DNA of 7,080 nt from Saprospiraceae bacterium (GCA_015494245.1 WGBN01000053.1:1-7080), one strand, 5' to 3'; positions 1 through 5,104 are shown, counted from the first letter of the stretch. A program made the numbers and translations. Notes: generated by a model from the sequence alone, not told the origin.

Positions 1-148
1 GAATAAACCTGCCGCTCAAAAAAACATCCAAACACTGCCTCGATAGAGAAAGGCAACTCCAAACAAGACCAAAAATAAATGCTGGCTCCAACTTGTGATA
101 GCGGATTGGCAAACTCAATCCCTGACACCCACATTCTTTAACCGAGCC

Positions 149-165
149 TGCAGGCCCCGCCTGCA
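149..165 (+). promoter_or_regulatory. GC-rich leader hairpin upstream of the lipoprotein gene
   Basis: TGCAGGC (149-155) and GCCTGCA (159-165) form a perfect 7-bp stem with a CCC loop, 21 bases before the ATG at 187. No T-tract follows on either strand, so it is not an intrinsic terminator. If the gene's transcript starts upstream, the hairpin lies in the 5' leader, close enough to the start to affect ribosome loading. I found no TAnnTTTG box on the plus strand in 1-186, so the promoter of this gene is unidentified. The rest of 1-148 shows nothing I can name. Confidence 0.35.
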
Positions 166-186
166 CCTCATCAAAACCAAAACACC

Positions 187-927
187 ATGAAAACTTTTCG
201 CATTTTAATCACCCTTAGCCTGGGGCTGTTCCTATTCACTTTTAACGCCTGCCAGCAGGACCAACAAATCACGCCCGATGAACCCGAAAACCAGGCCCAG
301 CAAGAAGCCATGAGCGAAGACGAAGCCGCCGAAGCCATCACCAAATCCATCGCCACAGAAGACGAAGGCATGTCGGCCGAGACCAACGAAGCCATCGCTT
401 CCACCGATGCCTATGCCAAATCCCTCAATTGCGGAGACTCGGGCGATACTTCCTTCGTACACACTTACCAAAACGATTACGTAACAGCTACCTACAACAT
501 CCAAAAGTCCTGGGAACTGATCTGCGAAAACGGCATGCCCGTAACCCTGCATCTCGAACGCGCAGTAGAAGGCCAGAGCGAAACGCCCCAGGCCACTACA
601 GAAGGCAACAGCCTCACCGTTATGGATGTAACGCATCTGCTGTCTCCCAATTTCGTCATCGTCAATGGCACCCGCAATGCTGCACATACGCGCACTTCCG
701 TGGAAAATCCCGACATGTGGCTCAATACCACCCTGAGCATGAATTTCATTGATATCAAAGTGAAGCGCGCTCCCAACCCCCAAATTCTCGCGGGCGAAGC
801 GACCTTCATCCTCGACGCCGTCAACAGCAACGGGGACAGCCGCACCTTCGAGGGCAACATCATCTTCCTCGGCGACCAAACGGCCGTATTGACCATCAAC
901 GGGCATTCAAGAATCATAAGTTGGTAA
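187..927 (+). CDS. predicted lipoprotein of unknown function
   Basis: 246 residues. A lipoprotein signal peptide is visible: Lys at residue 2, Arg at 5, a hydrophobic core (about 6-19) and a lipobox-like F-N-A-C with the acylated Cys at 22. After the Cys comes a polar, strongly acidic Gln/Glu/Ala-rich stretch (about 23-70), probably a disordered linker to the membrane. The C-terminal 170 residues alternate hydrophobic and polar positions and look like a beta-rich globular domain. Cys82 and Cys113 are the only cysteines of the mature domain and could form a disulfide. The residues after Cys22 (QQDQQ) resemble only loosely the acidic surface-export signals of Bacteroidota lipoproteins, so periplasmic or surface location stays open. 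I do not recognise a named family. The ATG at 187 is preceded by an A/C-rich leader without Shine-Dalgarno sequence, usual for this phylum. The gene stands alone and ends just before a strong terminator. Confidence 0.85.
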   Translation: MKTFRILITLSLGLFLFTFNACQQDQQITPDEPENQAQQEAMSEDEAAEAITKSIATEDEGMSAETNEAIASTDAYAKSLNCGDSGDTSFVHTYQNDYVTATYNIQKSWELICENGMPVTLHLERAVEGQSETPQATTEGNSLTVMDVTHLLSPNFVIVNGTRNAAHTRTSVENPDMWLNTTLSMNFIDIKVKRAPNPQILAGEATFILDAVNSNGDSRTFEGNIIFLGDQTAVLTINGHSRIISW

Positions 928-939
928 AGCAGCTTTTTC

Positions 940-981
940 GAGGTTCGAAGCCGGCTTCGGCCGGCTTCACCTCTTTTTTTT
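940..981 (+). terminator. strong intrinsic terminator of the lipoprotein gene
   Basis: GAAGCCGGC (947-955) and GCCGGCTTC (960-968) form a perfect 9-bp stem closed by a C(TTCG)G tetraloop. Outside a 2-base bulge, GAGGT (940-944) pairs with ACCTC (969-973). Eight Ts follow at 974-981. It starts 13 bases after the stop codon. The minus strand lacks a comparable T-tract, so it works for plus-strand transcription only. Confidence 0.93.
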
Positions 982-1010
982 GCCGAAAGGCAGCGAATCG
1001 CCAACTTAAG

Positions 1011-1057
1011 GTATCTATTCTAATGAGAGCTATTAGATACACCTGAAACAGGTTTTT
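1011..1057 (+). other. paired small inverted repeats between two terminators
   Basis: GTATCTA (1011-1017) is matched by TAGATAC (1034-1040). Overlapping it, TCTAAT (1019-1024) is matched by ATTAGA (1032-1037), so two stems compete for the same right arm. Directly after, ACCTG (1041-1045) and CAGGT (1049-1053) form a short stem followed by T1053-1057, a weak terminator-like element. Another small hairpin with a GAAA tetraloop, TGCC/GGCA, lies at 981-992. No coding potential is visible here. The elements could be an operator, tandem termination signals or part of a small RNA; the sequence alone does not decide. Confidence 0.35.
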
Positions 1058-1080
1058 ACGAGTTTTTCTTCACCAAATAG

Positions 1081-1110
1081 GCCGGCTTCCCAAAGGAAGT
1101 CGGCTTTTTT
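1081..1110 (+). terminator. second intrinsic terminator before the glycosidase gene
   Basis: GCCGGCTTCC (1081-1090) pairs with GGAAGTCGGC (1095-1104) through a 10-bp stem with one G-T pair and a CAAA loop, followed by six Ts (1105-1110). It shares the arm GCCGGCTTC with the terminator at 940-981. It lies about 150 bp after the lipoprotein stop codon. It is either a backup terminator or the end of a short transcript from the 982-1080 interval. Confidence 0.8.
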
Positions 1111-1179
1111 ATGCCCTTTACCCATGTAAGCAGGGCAAGCCAAGTGCCCGATATCTCGTTTTTTACGCAAAAGCTTTCG

Positions 1180-1187
1180 TATATTTG
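1180..1187 (+). promoter_or_regulatory. TAnnTTTG -7 box of the GH113 gene
   Basis: TATATTTG matches the Bacteroidota -7 consensus exactly. A transcript would start near 1193 and give a leader of about 15 bases to the ATG at 1209. No clear TTG -33 element is seen, only a T-run at about 1159-1164. The TTG that would extend the ORF to 1185 is the end of this box, which argues strongly against it as a start codon. Confidence 0.65.
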
Positions 1188-1208
1188 GCCACCCATTTTG
1201 CACAACAG

Positions 1209-2237
1209 ATGAAAAAACGCCTCCTCTTTCTCCTGCTCGGCTGCCTTCCCGTACTCCACAGTTTACAGCGCCCAACGGCAGATGCAGCTTTTGGCGCAAG
1301 CTTTAAGGGCATTACCATGACCGGTACGCCCAAGCCCTTTAAATCCGACCCCTTTGCAGAAGTACGCAGCCTGGGGGCCAACTGGATATCCCTGGTGCCT
1401 TTCGCTTTCATGAGGCAAACGCAGCCCCGGGTTTCGTACGGAGCCTCTTATCAATGGTGGGGCGAACGACTCGACGGCCTGCGCACCAACATCGAGATGG
1501 CCCACAAAAACGGCATCAAAGTCATGCTCAAGCCCCAAATCTATATCCCTCACGGCTGGGTAGGAGACCTGCAGTTTGAGACCGAAGAAGATTGGCAAAT
1601 CTGGGAGCAAACCTATGAGGAATACCTCATGCAACTGCTCGCCCTGGCCCGCGAAACGGGCGTAGAAATGTTTTGCATAGGTACCGAATTTAAAGCCTGC
1701 ACCCGCCTGCGCGAAAATTTTTGGCGAAAGCTCATTCAAAAAATAAGAAAGCAGTACAAGGGCAAAGTGGTTTACTCCGCCAATTGGGATTATTTCGAAA
1801 AGGTACCCTTTTGGGATGCCCTCGACTATATAGGCATCAGCGCCTATTTCCCCTTGACCGAAAGCGCCACACCTACCAAGAGCGAACTGCTCAACGCCTG
1901 GCAACCCATCGTGCAACGGCTGGAAAATCTCTCCGCCCGCTACCAAAAAAAGGTCGTCTTTACTGAGTTTGGCTATCTCAGTGTAGATGGATGTGCCGGC
2001 AAAAGCTGGTTGTTGGAAAAAAACATCCATCAACGCAAAATCAATGAACGCGCTCAGGCCATAGCCATAGATGCCCTGTACAGCGCCCTCTGGTACCGGC
2101 GCTTCTGGGCAGGGGGGTTCCTCTGGAAGTGGTTCCCCGAAATGATGGGGCACGAAGGCTATCCCGAACGGGATTATACCCCCCAGGGCAAACAGGCTGA
2201 AGAAGTGCTGCGGCATTGGTTTGGCGCCAGGCTGTAG
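1209..2237 (+). CDS. GH113-type glycoside hydrolase (beta-mannanase-like), exported
   Basis: 342 residues from the ATG at 1209. The N-terminus (KKR, then a hydrophobic run to about residue 18) is a signal peptide; L-L-G-C with Cys12 could be a lipobox, but so short an export signal leaves this open. The mature part reads as a TIM barrel of glycoside hydrolase family 113 (clan GH-A), whose characterised members are beta-mannanases. Visible landmarks are NWISLVPFAF (58-67), IKVMLKPQIY (103-112), IGTEF with Glu160 as expected acid/base, SANWDYFE (190-197), DYIGISAYFP (206-215), FTEFGY with Glu253 as expected nucleophile, and GFLWKWFP (303-310). Both catalytic glutamates and the substrate-site tryptophans are present, so it should be active. 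The substrate is inferred, not shown. No SusC/SusD genes or other glycosidases lie beside it, so it is an orphan and not part of a visible polysaccharide locus. It has its own promoter and terminator. Confidence 0.88.
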   Translation: MKKRLLFLLLGCLPVLHSLQRPTADAAFGASFKGITMTGTPKPFKSDPFAEVRSLGANWISLVPFAFMRQTQPRVSYGASYQWWGERLDGLRTNIEMAHKNGIKVMLKPQIYIPHGWVGDLQFETEEDWQIWEQTYEEYLMQLLALARETGVEMFCIGTEFKACTRLRENFWRKLIQKIRKQYKGKVVYSANWDYFEKVPFWDALDYIGISAYFPLTESATPTKSELLNAWQPIVQRLENLSARYQKKVVFTEFGYLSVDGCAGKSWLLEKNIHQRKINERAQAIAIDALYSALWYRRFWAGGFLWKWFPEMMGHEGYPERDYTPQGKQAEEVLRHWFGARL

Positions 2238-2253
2238 CAAAACGCCATCCGCT

Positions 2254-2295
2254 AAAAAATAAAAAAGGCTATGAACAAAAGCTCATAACCTTTTT
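2254..2295. terminator. bidirectional intrinsic terminator
   Basis: AAAAAGG (2262-2268) plus TATGA (2270-2274) pair with TCATA (2283-2287) plus CCTTTTT (2289-2295) around an 8-base loop. On the plus strand it ends the GH113 transcript, with one C-A mismatch (2269/2288). On the minus strand the same position is a G-U pair, so the stem is continuous, and the run T6-A-T6 (positions 2266-2254) follows. It is therefore at least as good a terminator for leftward transcription of the small-ORF unit. Confidence 0.8.
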
Positions 2296-2315
2296 CAAGT
2301 CAATCGCAAATCGCG

Positions 2316-2405
2316 TTATTTTTCGACTCCTCACACCGGGGGGAAAATGCGAGTTGACCTTTATCGGCCGGCTGCAGCCGTAGTCACAGTAGAGTCAAAA
2401 AATAA
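2316..2405 (-). repeat. 14-bp inverted repeat enclosing a 12-bp palindrome
   Basis: The left arm 2316-2329 (TTATTTTTCGACTC) and the right arm 2392-2405 (GAGTCAAAAAATAA) are inverted copies with one difference (2324/2397). In the minus-strand RNA that difference is a G-U pair, so the stem is complete. The 62-base interior holds the perfect palindrome CGGCTGCAGCCG (2369-2380). The arms have T first and A last, the reverse of a terminator, so termination is unlikely. It starts 4 bases after the stop codon of the minus-strand small ORF and would form a structured 3' untranslated region. A remnant of a tiny mobile element is an alternative; no target-site duplication is seen. Confidence 0.55.
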
Positions 2406-2409
2406 GCGC

Positions 2410-2508
2410 TCAATAAGACCTGCGAGACTTCTGGGCCATCATGTTCAGTGCGGAAATCACCGCACTTCCCAAGACAAATGCCCCGGCAGTAATGTAGAGA
2501 ATGAGCAT
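2410..2508 (-). CDS. small single-pass membrane peptide (32 aa), hypothetical
   Basis: A 32-codon minus-strand ORF from ATG (2508) to TGA (2410). The peptide begins MLILYITAGAFVLGSAV and continues ISALNMM, an uninterrupted hydrophobic segment of about 23 residues rich in small amino acids, then a basic tail AQKSRRSY. This is the pattern of a single-pass bacterial small protein with its C-terminus in the cytoplasm (positive-inside rule). Support for a real gene: a TTTG-N19-TATATTTG promoter in the right orientation (2585-2615), a leader of about 70 bases, and a bidirectional terminator downstream (2254-2295). The frame is closed by TAG at 2551-2553 with no other ATG between, so the start is well set. 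There is no Shine-Dalgarno sequence. A direct repeat GTGAAC (2513-2518, 2526-2531 on the plus strand) lies just before the start. I recognise no family. The alternative is an untranslated RNA whose sequence happens to encode a hydrophobic stretch. Confidence 0.55.
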   Translation of the reverse strand: MLILYITAGAFVLGSAVISALNMMAQKSRRSY

Positions 2509-2537
2509 AACCGTGAACTTTGTGTGTGAACAAGTAA

Positions 2538-2565
2538 CCTCTTTAAAGTCCTACCTATGAAGAGG
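2538..2565 (-). promoter_or_regulatory. leader hairpin of the small-ORF transcript
   Basis: CCTCTT (2538-2543) and AAGAGG (2560-2565) form a 6-bp stem with a 16-base loop inside the predicted leader of the minus-strand small ORF. On the plus strand the stem is followed by C and five Ts (2567-2571), so it could also act as a weak terminator for rightward read-through. Confidence 0.35.
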
Positions 2566-2584
2566 CTTTTTAATTCCTGTGGGC

Positions 2585-2615
2585 CAAATATAAGCGTTTA
2601 TTTTCGGTTTGCAAA
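2585..2615 (-). promoter_or_regulatory. consensus Bacteroidota promoter facing left
   Basis: Read on the minus strand, TTTG (2615-2612) is followed after 19 bases by TATATTTG (2592-2585). This is an exact match to the TTTG / TAnnTTTG pair of the Bacteroidota primary sigma factor, with normal spacing. The transcript would begin near 2579 and run to the terminator at 2254, about 325 bases, through the 32-codon ORF. It is divergent from the GT9 gene. Confidence 0.75.
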
Positions 2616-2662
2616 GCCCCCGACAAAAAAACAAAGAAAAAAAATAAAATATCGCCTAAAAT

Positions 2663-2676
2663 CCCCAATTTTGGGG
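2663..2676 (+). promoter_or_regulatory. short GC/AT palindromic hairpin before the GT9 gene
   Basis: CCCCAATTTTGGGG folds as a 5-bp stem with an ATTT loop, 38 bases before the ATG at 2715. It contains CAATTTTG (2666-2673), one base off the TAnnTTTG -7 box, but no -33 element is visible upstream, where the DNA is A-rich (2622-2655). It may be a weak promoter of the GT9 gene or a leader hairpin; this is a guess. Confidence 0.3.
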
Positions 2677-2714
2677 AGTAAATAGAGGCATTTTGACCTC
2701 CCAAGTCGCATTTC

Positions 2715-3707
2715 ATGAACATACTCATTATCCAAACGGCCTTCATAGGCGACGTCATCCTGGCAACGGCTTTACCTGAATCCATAGCAGCAGTATGGCC
2801 CGATGCACGGATTGACTTCCTCGTCAGAAAGGGCAACGAAGGCCTCATAGAGGAGCATCCCCACATTCAAAAGGTGTGGACCTGGGACAAAAAGAAACAC
2901 AAATACCGCCGGCTTCTCCATCTGCGCAGACAACTGCAGCGCGAAGCCTATGAGGTCGTCATCAACCTGCAGCGCTTTGGCGCCACCGGTTGGTTGTCGG
3001 TCAGTATAGGTGCCCGGAAGACGATTGGATATGCGAAAAATCCCTTTTCCTTTTTCTTTAATCACCGCCTGCCTCATAAGATAGACCCACAGGCAGAAAA
3101 CCCTCCACACGAAATTGAACGCAACCACAGCCTGCTGGCTCCTTTGGGGCAATTCCCTTTAAAAAAGCCCCGCCTCTACCCCTCTGAGGCTGATTTTCAC
3201 AAAGCCCGCGAATTAGCGGCGGGAAAAAAGTACATCTGCATAGCACCGGCCAGCGTTTGGTTTACCAAGCAATGGCCCGGGCACAAGTGGATAGAGCTTA
3301 TTAATCGCCTTTCGGCAAATGCGGCAAGGCCCGATGCGATTTTCCTGCTTGGCAGCTCTGCCGACGCTCCCCTTTGCGAAGAAATCGCCACAGCCTGCCA
3401 ACACCCCAAAGTCTATAACATAGCGGGAAAGCTTTCACTCCTGGAATCAGCTGCGCTCATGGCAGGAGCTGCGATGAATTATGTCAACGACTCTGCTCCC
3501 TTACATCTTTGCTCCGCCATGAATGCGCCTGTAACGGCCATTTTTTGTTCGACGGTTCCCGCCTTTGGCTTTGGGCCGCTGTCGGATCAGTCTTTGATCG
3601 CTCAGACCCAAGAAAAATTGCCGTGCAGGCCCTGTGGCCTGCACGGCAAATCGAGCTGCCCCAAAGGGCATTTTCTCTGTGCGGAAACGATTGAGCTCAA
3701 GCCATAG
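2715..3707 (+). CDS. GT9 glycosyltransferase, heptosyltransferase-like (LPS / surface glycan)
   Basis: 330 residues, the usual length for glycosyltransferase family 9 (ADP-heptose:LPS heptosyltransferases, GT-B fold), a cytoplasmic enzyme at the inner membrane. The N-terminal motif IIQTAFIGDVILATAL (5-20) carries Asp13, the position of the catalytic base in WaaC. The C-terminal nucleotide-sugar domain begins near 172 and shows APASVWFTKQWP (177-188), LLGSSAD (211-217), NDSAPLHL (258-265) and FGFGP (284-288). The tail has four cysteines in a C-x2-C ... C-P-x2-H-F-x-C layout (Cys304, 307, 315, 322), a pattern also found in WaaF-like members. The donor and acceptor cannot be told from sequence; heptose is the family default. 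The gene is alone, not in a visible LPS cluster. It is convergent with the DUF4783 gene, with 4 bases between stop codons, and its codons 301-311 double as that gene's terminator. Confidence 0.9.
   Translation: MNILIIQTAFIGDVILATALPESIAAVWPDARIDFLVRKGNEGLIEEHPHIQKVWTWDKKKHKYRRLLHLRRQLQREAYEVVINLQRFGATGWLSVSIGARKTIGYAKNPFSFFFNHRLPHKIDPQAENPPHEIERNHSLLAPLGQFPLKKPRLYPSEADFHKARELAAGKKYICIAPASVWFTKQWPGHKWIELINRLSANAARPDAIFLLGSSADAPLCEEIATACQHPKVYNIAGKLSLLESAALMAGAAMNYVNDSAPLHLCSAMNAPVTAIFCSTVPAFGFGPLSDQSLIAQTQEKLPCRPCGLHGKSSCPKGHFLCAETIELKP
3613..3649 (-). terminator. terminator of the DUF4783 gene, embedded in the GT9 coding sequence
   Basis: Read on the minus strand, TTGCCGTGCAGGCC (3649-3636) and GGCCTGCACGGCAA (3631-3618) form a perfect 14-bp stem with a 4-base loop, followed by TTTTTC (3617-3612). 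It lies 62 bases beyond the DUF4783 stop codon. The same bases on the plus strand encode GT9 residues 302-311, including the conserved CRPCG motif. On the plus strand the stem has A's before it and no T-tract after it, so it should not stop GT9 transcription. Confidence 0.87.
3657..3674 (+). other. small hairpin plus T-run inside the GT9 gene
   Basis: TGCCC (3657-3661), CAAA loop, GGGCA (3666-3670), then TTTTCTCT. It looks like a weak terminator on the plus strand but lies 31 bases before the GT9 stop codon, where termination would remove the end of the message. I regard it as probably fortuitous, or as a weak 3'-end signal. Confidence 0.2.
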
Positions 3708-3711
3708 GGCT

Positions 3712-4092
3712 TCACTCTCGCGTAATTCGAATCTGCTGGATGACATACCGGTTCCCGGCAGTGCCCAGCAAAAGGTAAACGCGATAGGTATTTTGAGCAG
3801 TTTTCAGTTCGCCTATGCTGTAGTGCAAACCTCCGGCCTTAGACTGGCCTTCGTGCATGGCATCAAAGCCGGTGGGCTTGTACTTGGCGAAAAACTTTTT
3901 CAAAACCTGAGTCGCTTCTGCTTTATCGAGGTAATCCTCCATGTCTAAGAGGGTGATTTCCACGCTGCTATCCATATAAGCAGACAGCGCCGTTGCATCA
4001 CCGCTGCCAAGCGCTTTAAAAATAGCCGAAGCAGACGGCTGTGCATAAGCGGCAAAAGGTGCCAACAGGAGGATGAAAACGAGCTTCTTCAT
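3712..4092 (-). CDS. DUF4783 family exported protein
   Basis: 126 residues from ATG (4092) to TGA (3712). A signal peptide is clear: MKKLVFILLLAPFAAYA with probable cleavage after Ala17 before QPSA. The mature part of about 109 residues fits DUF4783, a small NTF2-like fold widespread in Bacteroidota: an opening helix (SAIFKALGSGDATALSAYM), the strand SSVEITLLD (42-50), VLKKFFAKYKP (63-73), then strands LHYSIGEL (89-96), YRVYLLLG (103-110) and the end motif RYVIQQIRI (115-123). The role of the family is not known to me; the pocketed NTF2 fold suggests ligand binding or a structural part, in the periplasm. It is convergent with the GT9 gene and terminates inside it. It is divergent from the outer-membrane barrel gene. 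A likely promoter with variant boxes lies at 4122-4155. Confidence 0.88.
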   Translation of the reverse strand: MKKLVFILLLAPFAAYAQPSASAIFKALGSGDATALSAYMDSSVEITLLDMEDYLDKAEATQVLKKFFAKYKPTGFDAMHEGQSKAGGLHYSIGELKTAQNTYRVYLLLGTAGNRYVIQQIRITRE

Positions 4093-4117
4093 AACAAAAC
4101 GAGTTTGGTTTTATTTC

Positions 4118-4158
4118 GAAGCAAAATACGTATTTCTAACGAATTCTGCTTCAAAATA
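4118..4158 (-). promoter_or_regulatory. probable DUF4783 promoter with overlapping palindromes
   Basis: On the minus strand two TATTTTG copies lie 30 bases apart (4158-4152 and 4128-4122). The upstream one offers TTTG as a -33 element, 23 bases from the downstream -7-like box, which is one base short of TAnnTTTG. A perfect 12-bp palindrome AAATACGTATTT (4124-4135) overlaps the -7 box, and an inverted repeat GAAGCA (4118-4123) / TGCTTC (4147-4152) spans the whole promoter. This is what a repressor operator would look like, but no regulator is known. Confidence 0.45.
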
Positions 4159-4286
4159 CCTGGTTTTAAGACGTGAACAAAAGATTTTGTCACCTCCGCG
4201 TCCACTAAACGCGCCTAAGCAAAAGATTAGTGTATGAATATCATTCTTAGGGACAAAGGGGAAAATTTGCCATATACGATTTAATT

Positions 4287-4317
4287 TTGTCAACTCGTTC
4301 TTAATGCCGTATCTTTG
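4287..4317 (+). promoter_or_regulatory. consensus promoter of the outer-membrane barrel gene
   Basis: TTG (4287-4289, within TTTTG) is followed after 20 bases by TATCTTTG (4310-4317), an exact match to the Bacteroidota -33 / -7 pair. Transcription would start near 4323, giving a leader of about 34 bases to the ATG at 4357. A TTG at 4315 and an ATG at 4318 in the same frame lie in or next to the -7 box, at or before the transcription start, so they cannot serve as starts from this promoter. Confidence 0.8.
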
Positions 4318-4356
4318 ATGCAACATTTACGCAACCCCAAAGAAAAGCACACCCCA

Positions 4357-5064
4357 ATGAACCGCAAACAGCTACTTCTCCTGGCTTGGGTAACTTTAGC
4401 CGGCCCCCTCTTTCTCGCTGCTCAATCCATTGAAATCAGGCCCTTCATCGGTCTGATCAATTACGAAGGCGACATGGCTGAGGTGCTCGTAACGCCTGCG
4501 GAAACACACATTGCCGGAGGCATCGGCCTGCGCTACCATCTGAATAAGGCCTTTGCGCTAAGACCTCAAGTACTCATAGGAAAAATCTCGGGCGACGACC
4601 GGCACTCCTCACGCAACTTCAGAAGGCATCTTTCTTTTGAAGCTCCGCTTTTTGAAGCGCTGCTCTTTTTGGACTACAACCTCTTTCACCCCAAAGCTAA
4701 ATACCACTACGGACGCACTACCGAGCCACGCATGGCTCTGTACCTGTCTCTCGGAGGAGGTTTTACCCTTGCCGATGCCCGCCTGAATACGGAAAAGGCT
4801 CCTTTGGATGCCTTCCCGACTTCCATTCCCGAGCCCGACGACAAAGCTTTCTTCAGCACGCTGGGAGGCAGCATCTCTCTGGCTTATCGCATCAGCGACA
4901 GAGCCAGCCTCAGCGGGCAATTTGGAATGCGCTACGTCTTTTCGGATTATCTGGATGGCCTGAGCATCAATGGCCAACCTGCATACAACGACTGGTACAT
5001 CTTCGCCGGAGTAGGACTGGCCGTAAAAATGGAACCTGCTGTAAAGTGTCCGGGAAGATTTTAA
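4357..5064 (+). CDS. outer-membrane beta-barrel protein, DUF6089-like
   Basis: 235 residues from the ATG at 4357, chosen because the promoter excludes the upstream in-frame starts. The signal peptide has a basic start (NRK), a hydrophobic core and probable cleavage near LAAQ (20-23). The mature protein alternates short amphipathic strands and turns of an 8- to 10-stranded barrel and resembles the DUF6089 family of Bacteroidota: INYEGDM (34-40), GIGLRYHLNKAFALRPQ (55-71), KISGDDR (76-82), LSLGGGF (130-136), the long strand MRYVFSDYLDGLS (191-203) and closing DWYIFAGVGLAV (212-223). A short tail EPAVKCPGRF follows the last strand and is unlike the usual aromatic barrel end. Its function is unknown; family members are taken as structural or small-pore barrels. 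No terminator directly follows; the first strong hairpin is at 5221-5245. Confidence 0.82.
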   Translation: MNRKQLLLLAWVTLAGPLFLAAQSIEIRPFIGLINYEGDMAEVLVTPAETHIAGGIGLRYHLNKAFALRPQVLIGKISGDDRHSSRNFRRHLSFEAPLFEALLFLDYNLFHPKAKYHYGRTTEPRMALYLSLGGGFTLADARLNTEKAPLDAFPTSIPEPDDKAFFSTLGGSISLAYRISDRASLSGQFGMRYVFSDYLDGLSINGQPAYNDWYIFAGVGLAVKMEPAVKCPGRF

Positions 5065-5104
5065 ACCCTCAACTTAACGACCTATTTCCCAAAGAACGCG
5101 GGCA

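Noticed and set aside
70..77. TAnnTTTG match on the minus strand near the left edge
   Set aside because: No TTG at proper distance (nearest spacers are 11 and 32 bases) and no gene to the left is visible in the window; likely chance in A-rich DNA.
232..906. Minus-strand ORF of 224 codons opposite the lipoprotein
   Set aside because: Composition is a Gly/Phe/Val-rich mirror of the Glu/Ala-rich sense codons, with no leader, promoter or terminator.
1263..2240. Long minus-strand ORF (325 codons) covering almost the entire GH113 gene
   Set aside because: The plus frame has family motifs and catalytic residues; the antisense frame gives Gly/Phe/Ala-rich sequence with no motif and no promoter. It is a codon-bias shadow.
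2316..2405. Inverted repeat as an intrinsic terminator
   Set aside because: The T-run precedes the stem and the A-run follows it on both strands, the reverse of a terminator.
2347..2529. Plus-strand 60-codon ORF in the GH113-GT9 gap
   Set aside because: No hydrophobic or motif pattern, no promoter, and it runs through the inverted repeat and antisense to the better supported minus-strand small ORF.
4111..4326. Minus-strand 71-codon ORF in the divergent intergenic region
   Set aside because: It covers both promoters of the divergent genes, and its residues show no signal peptide or domain.
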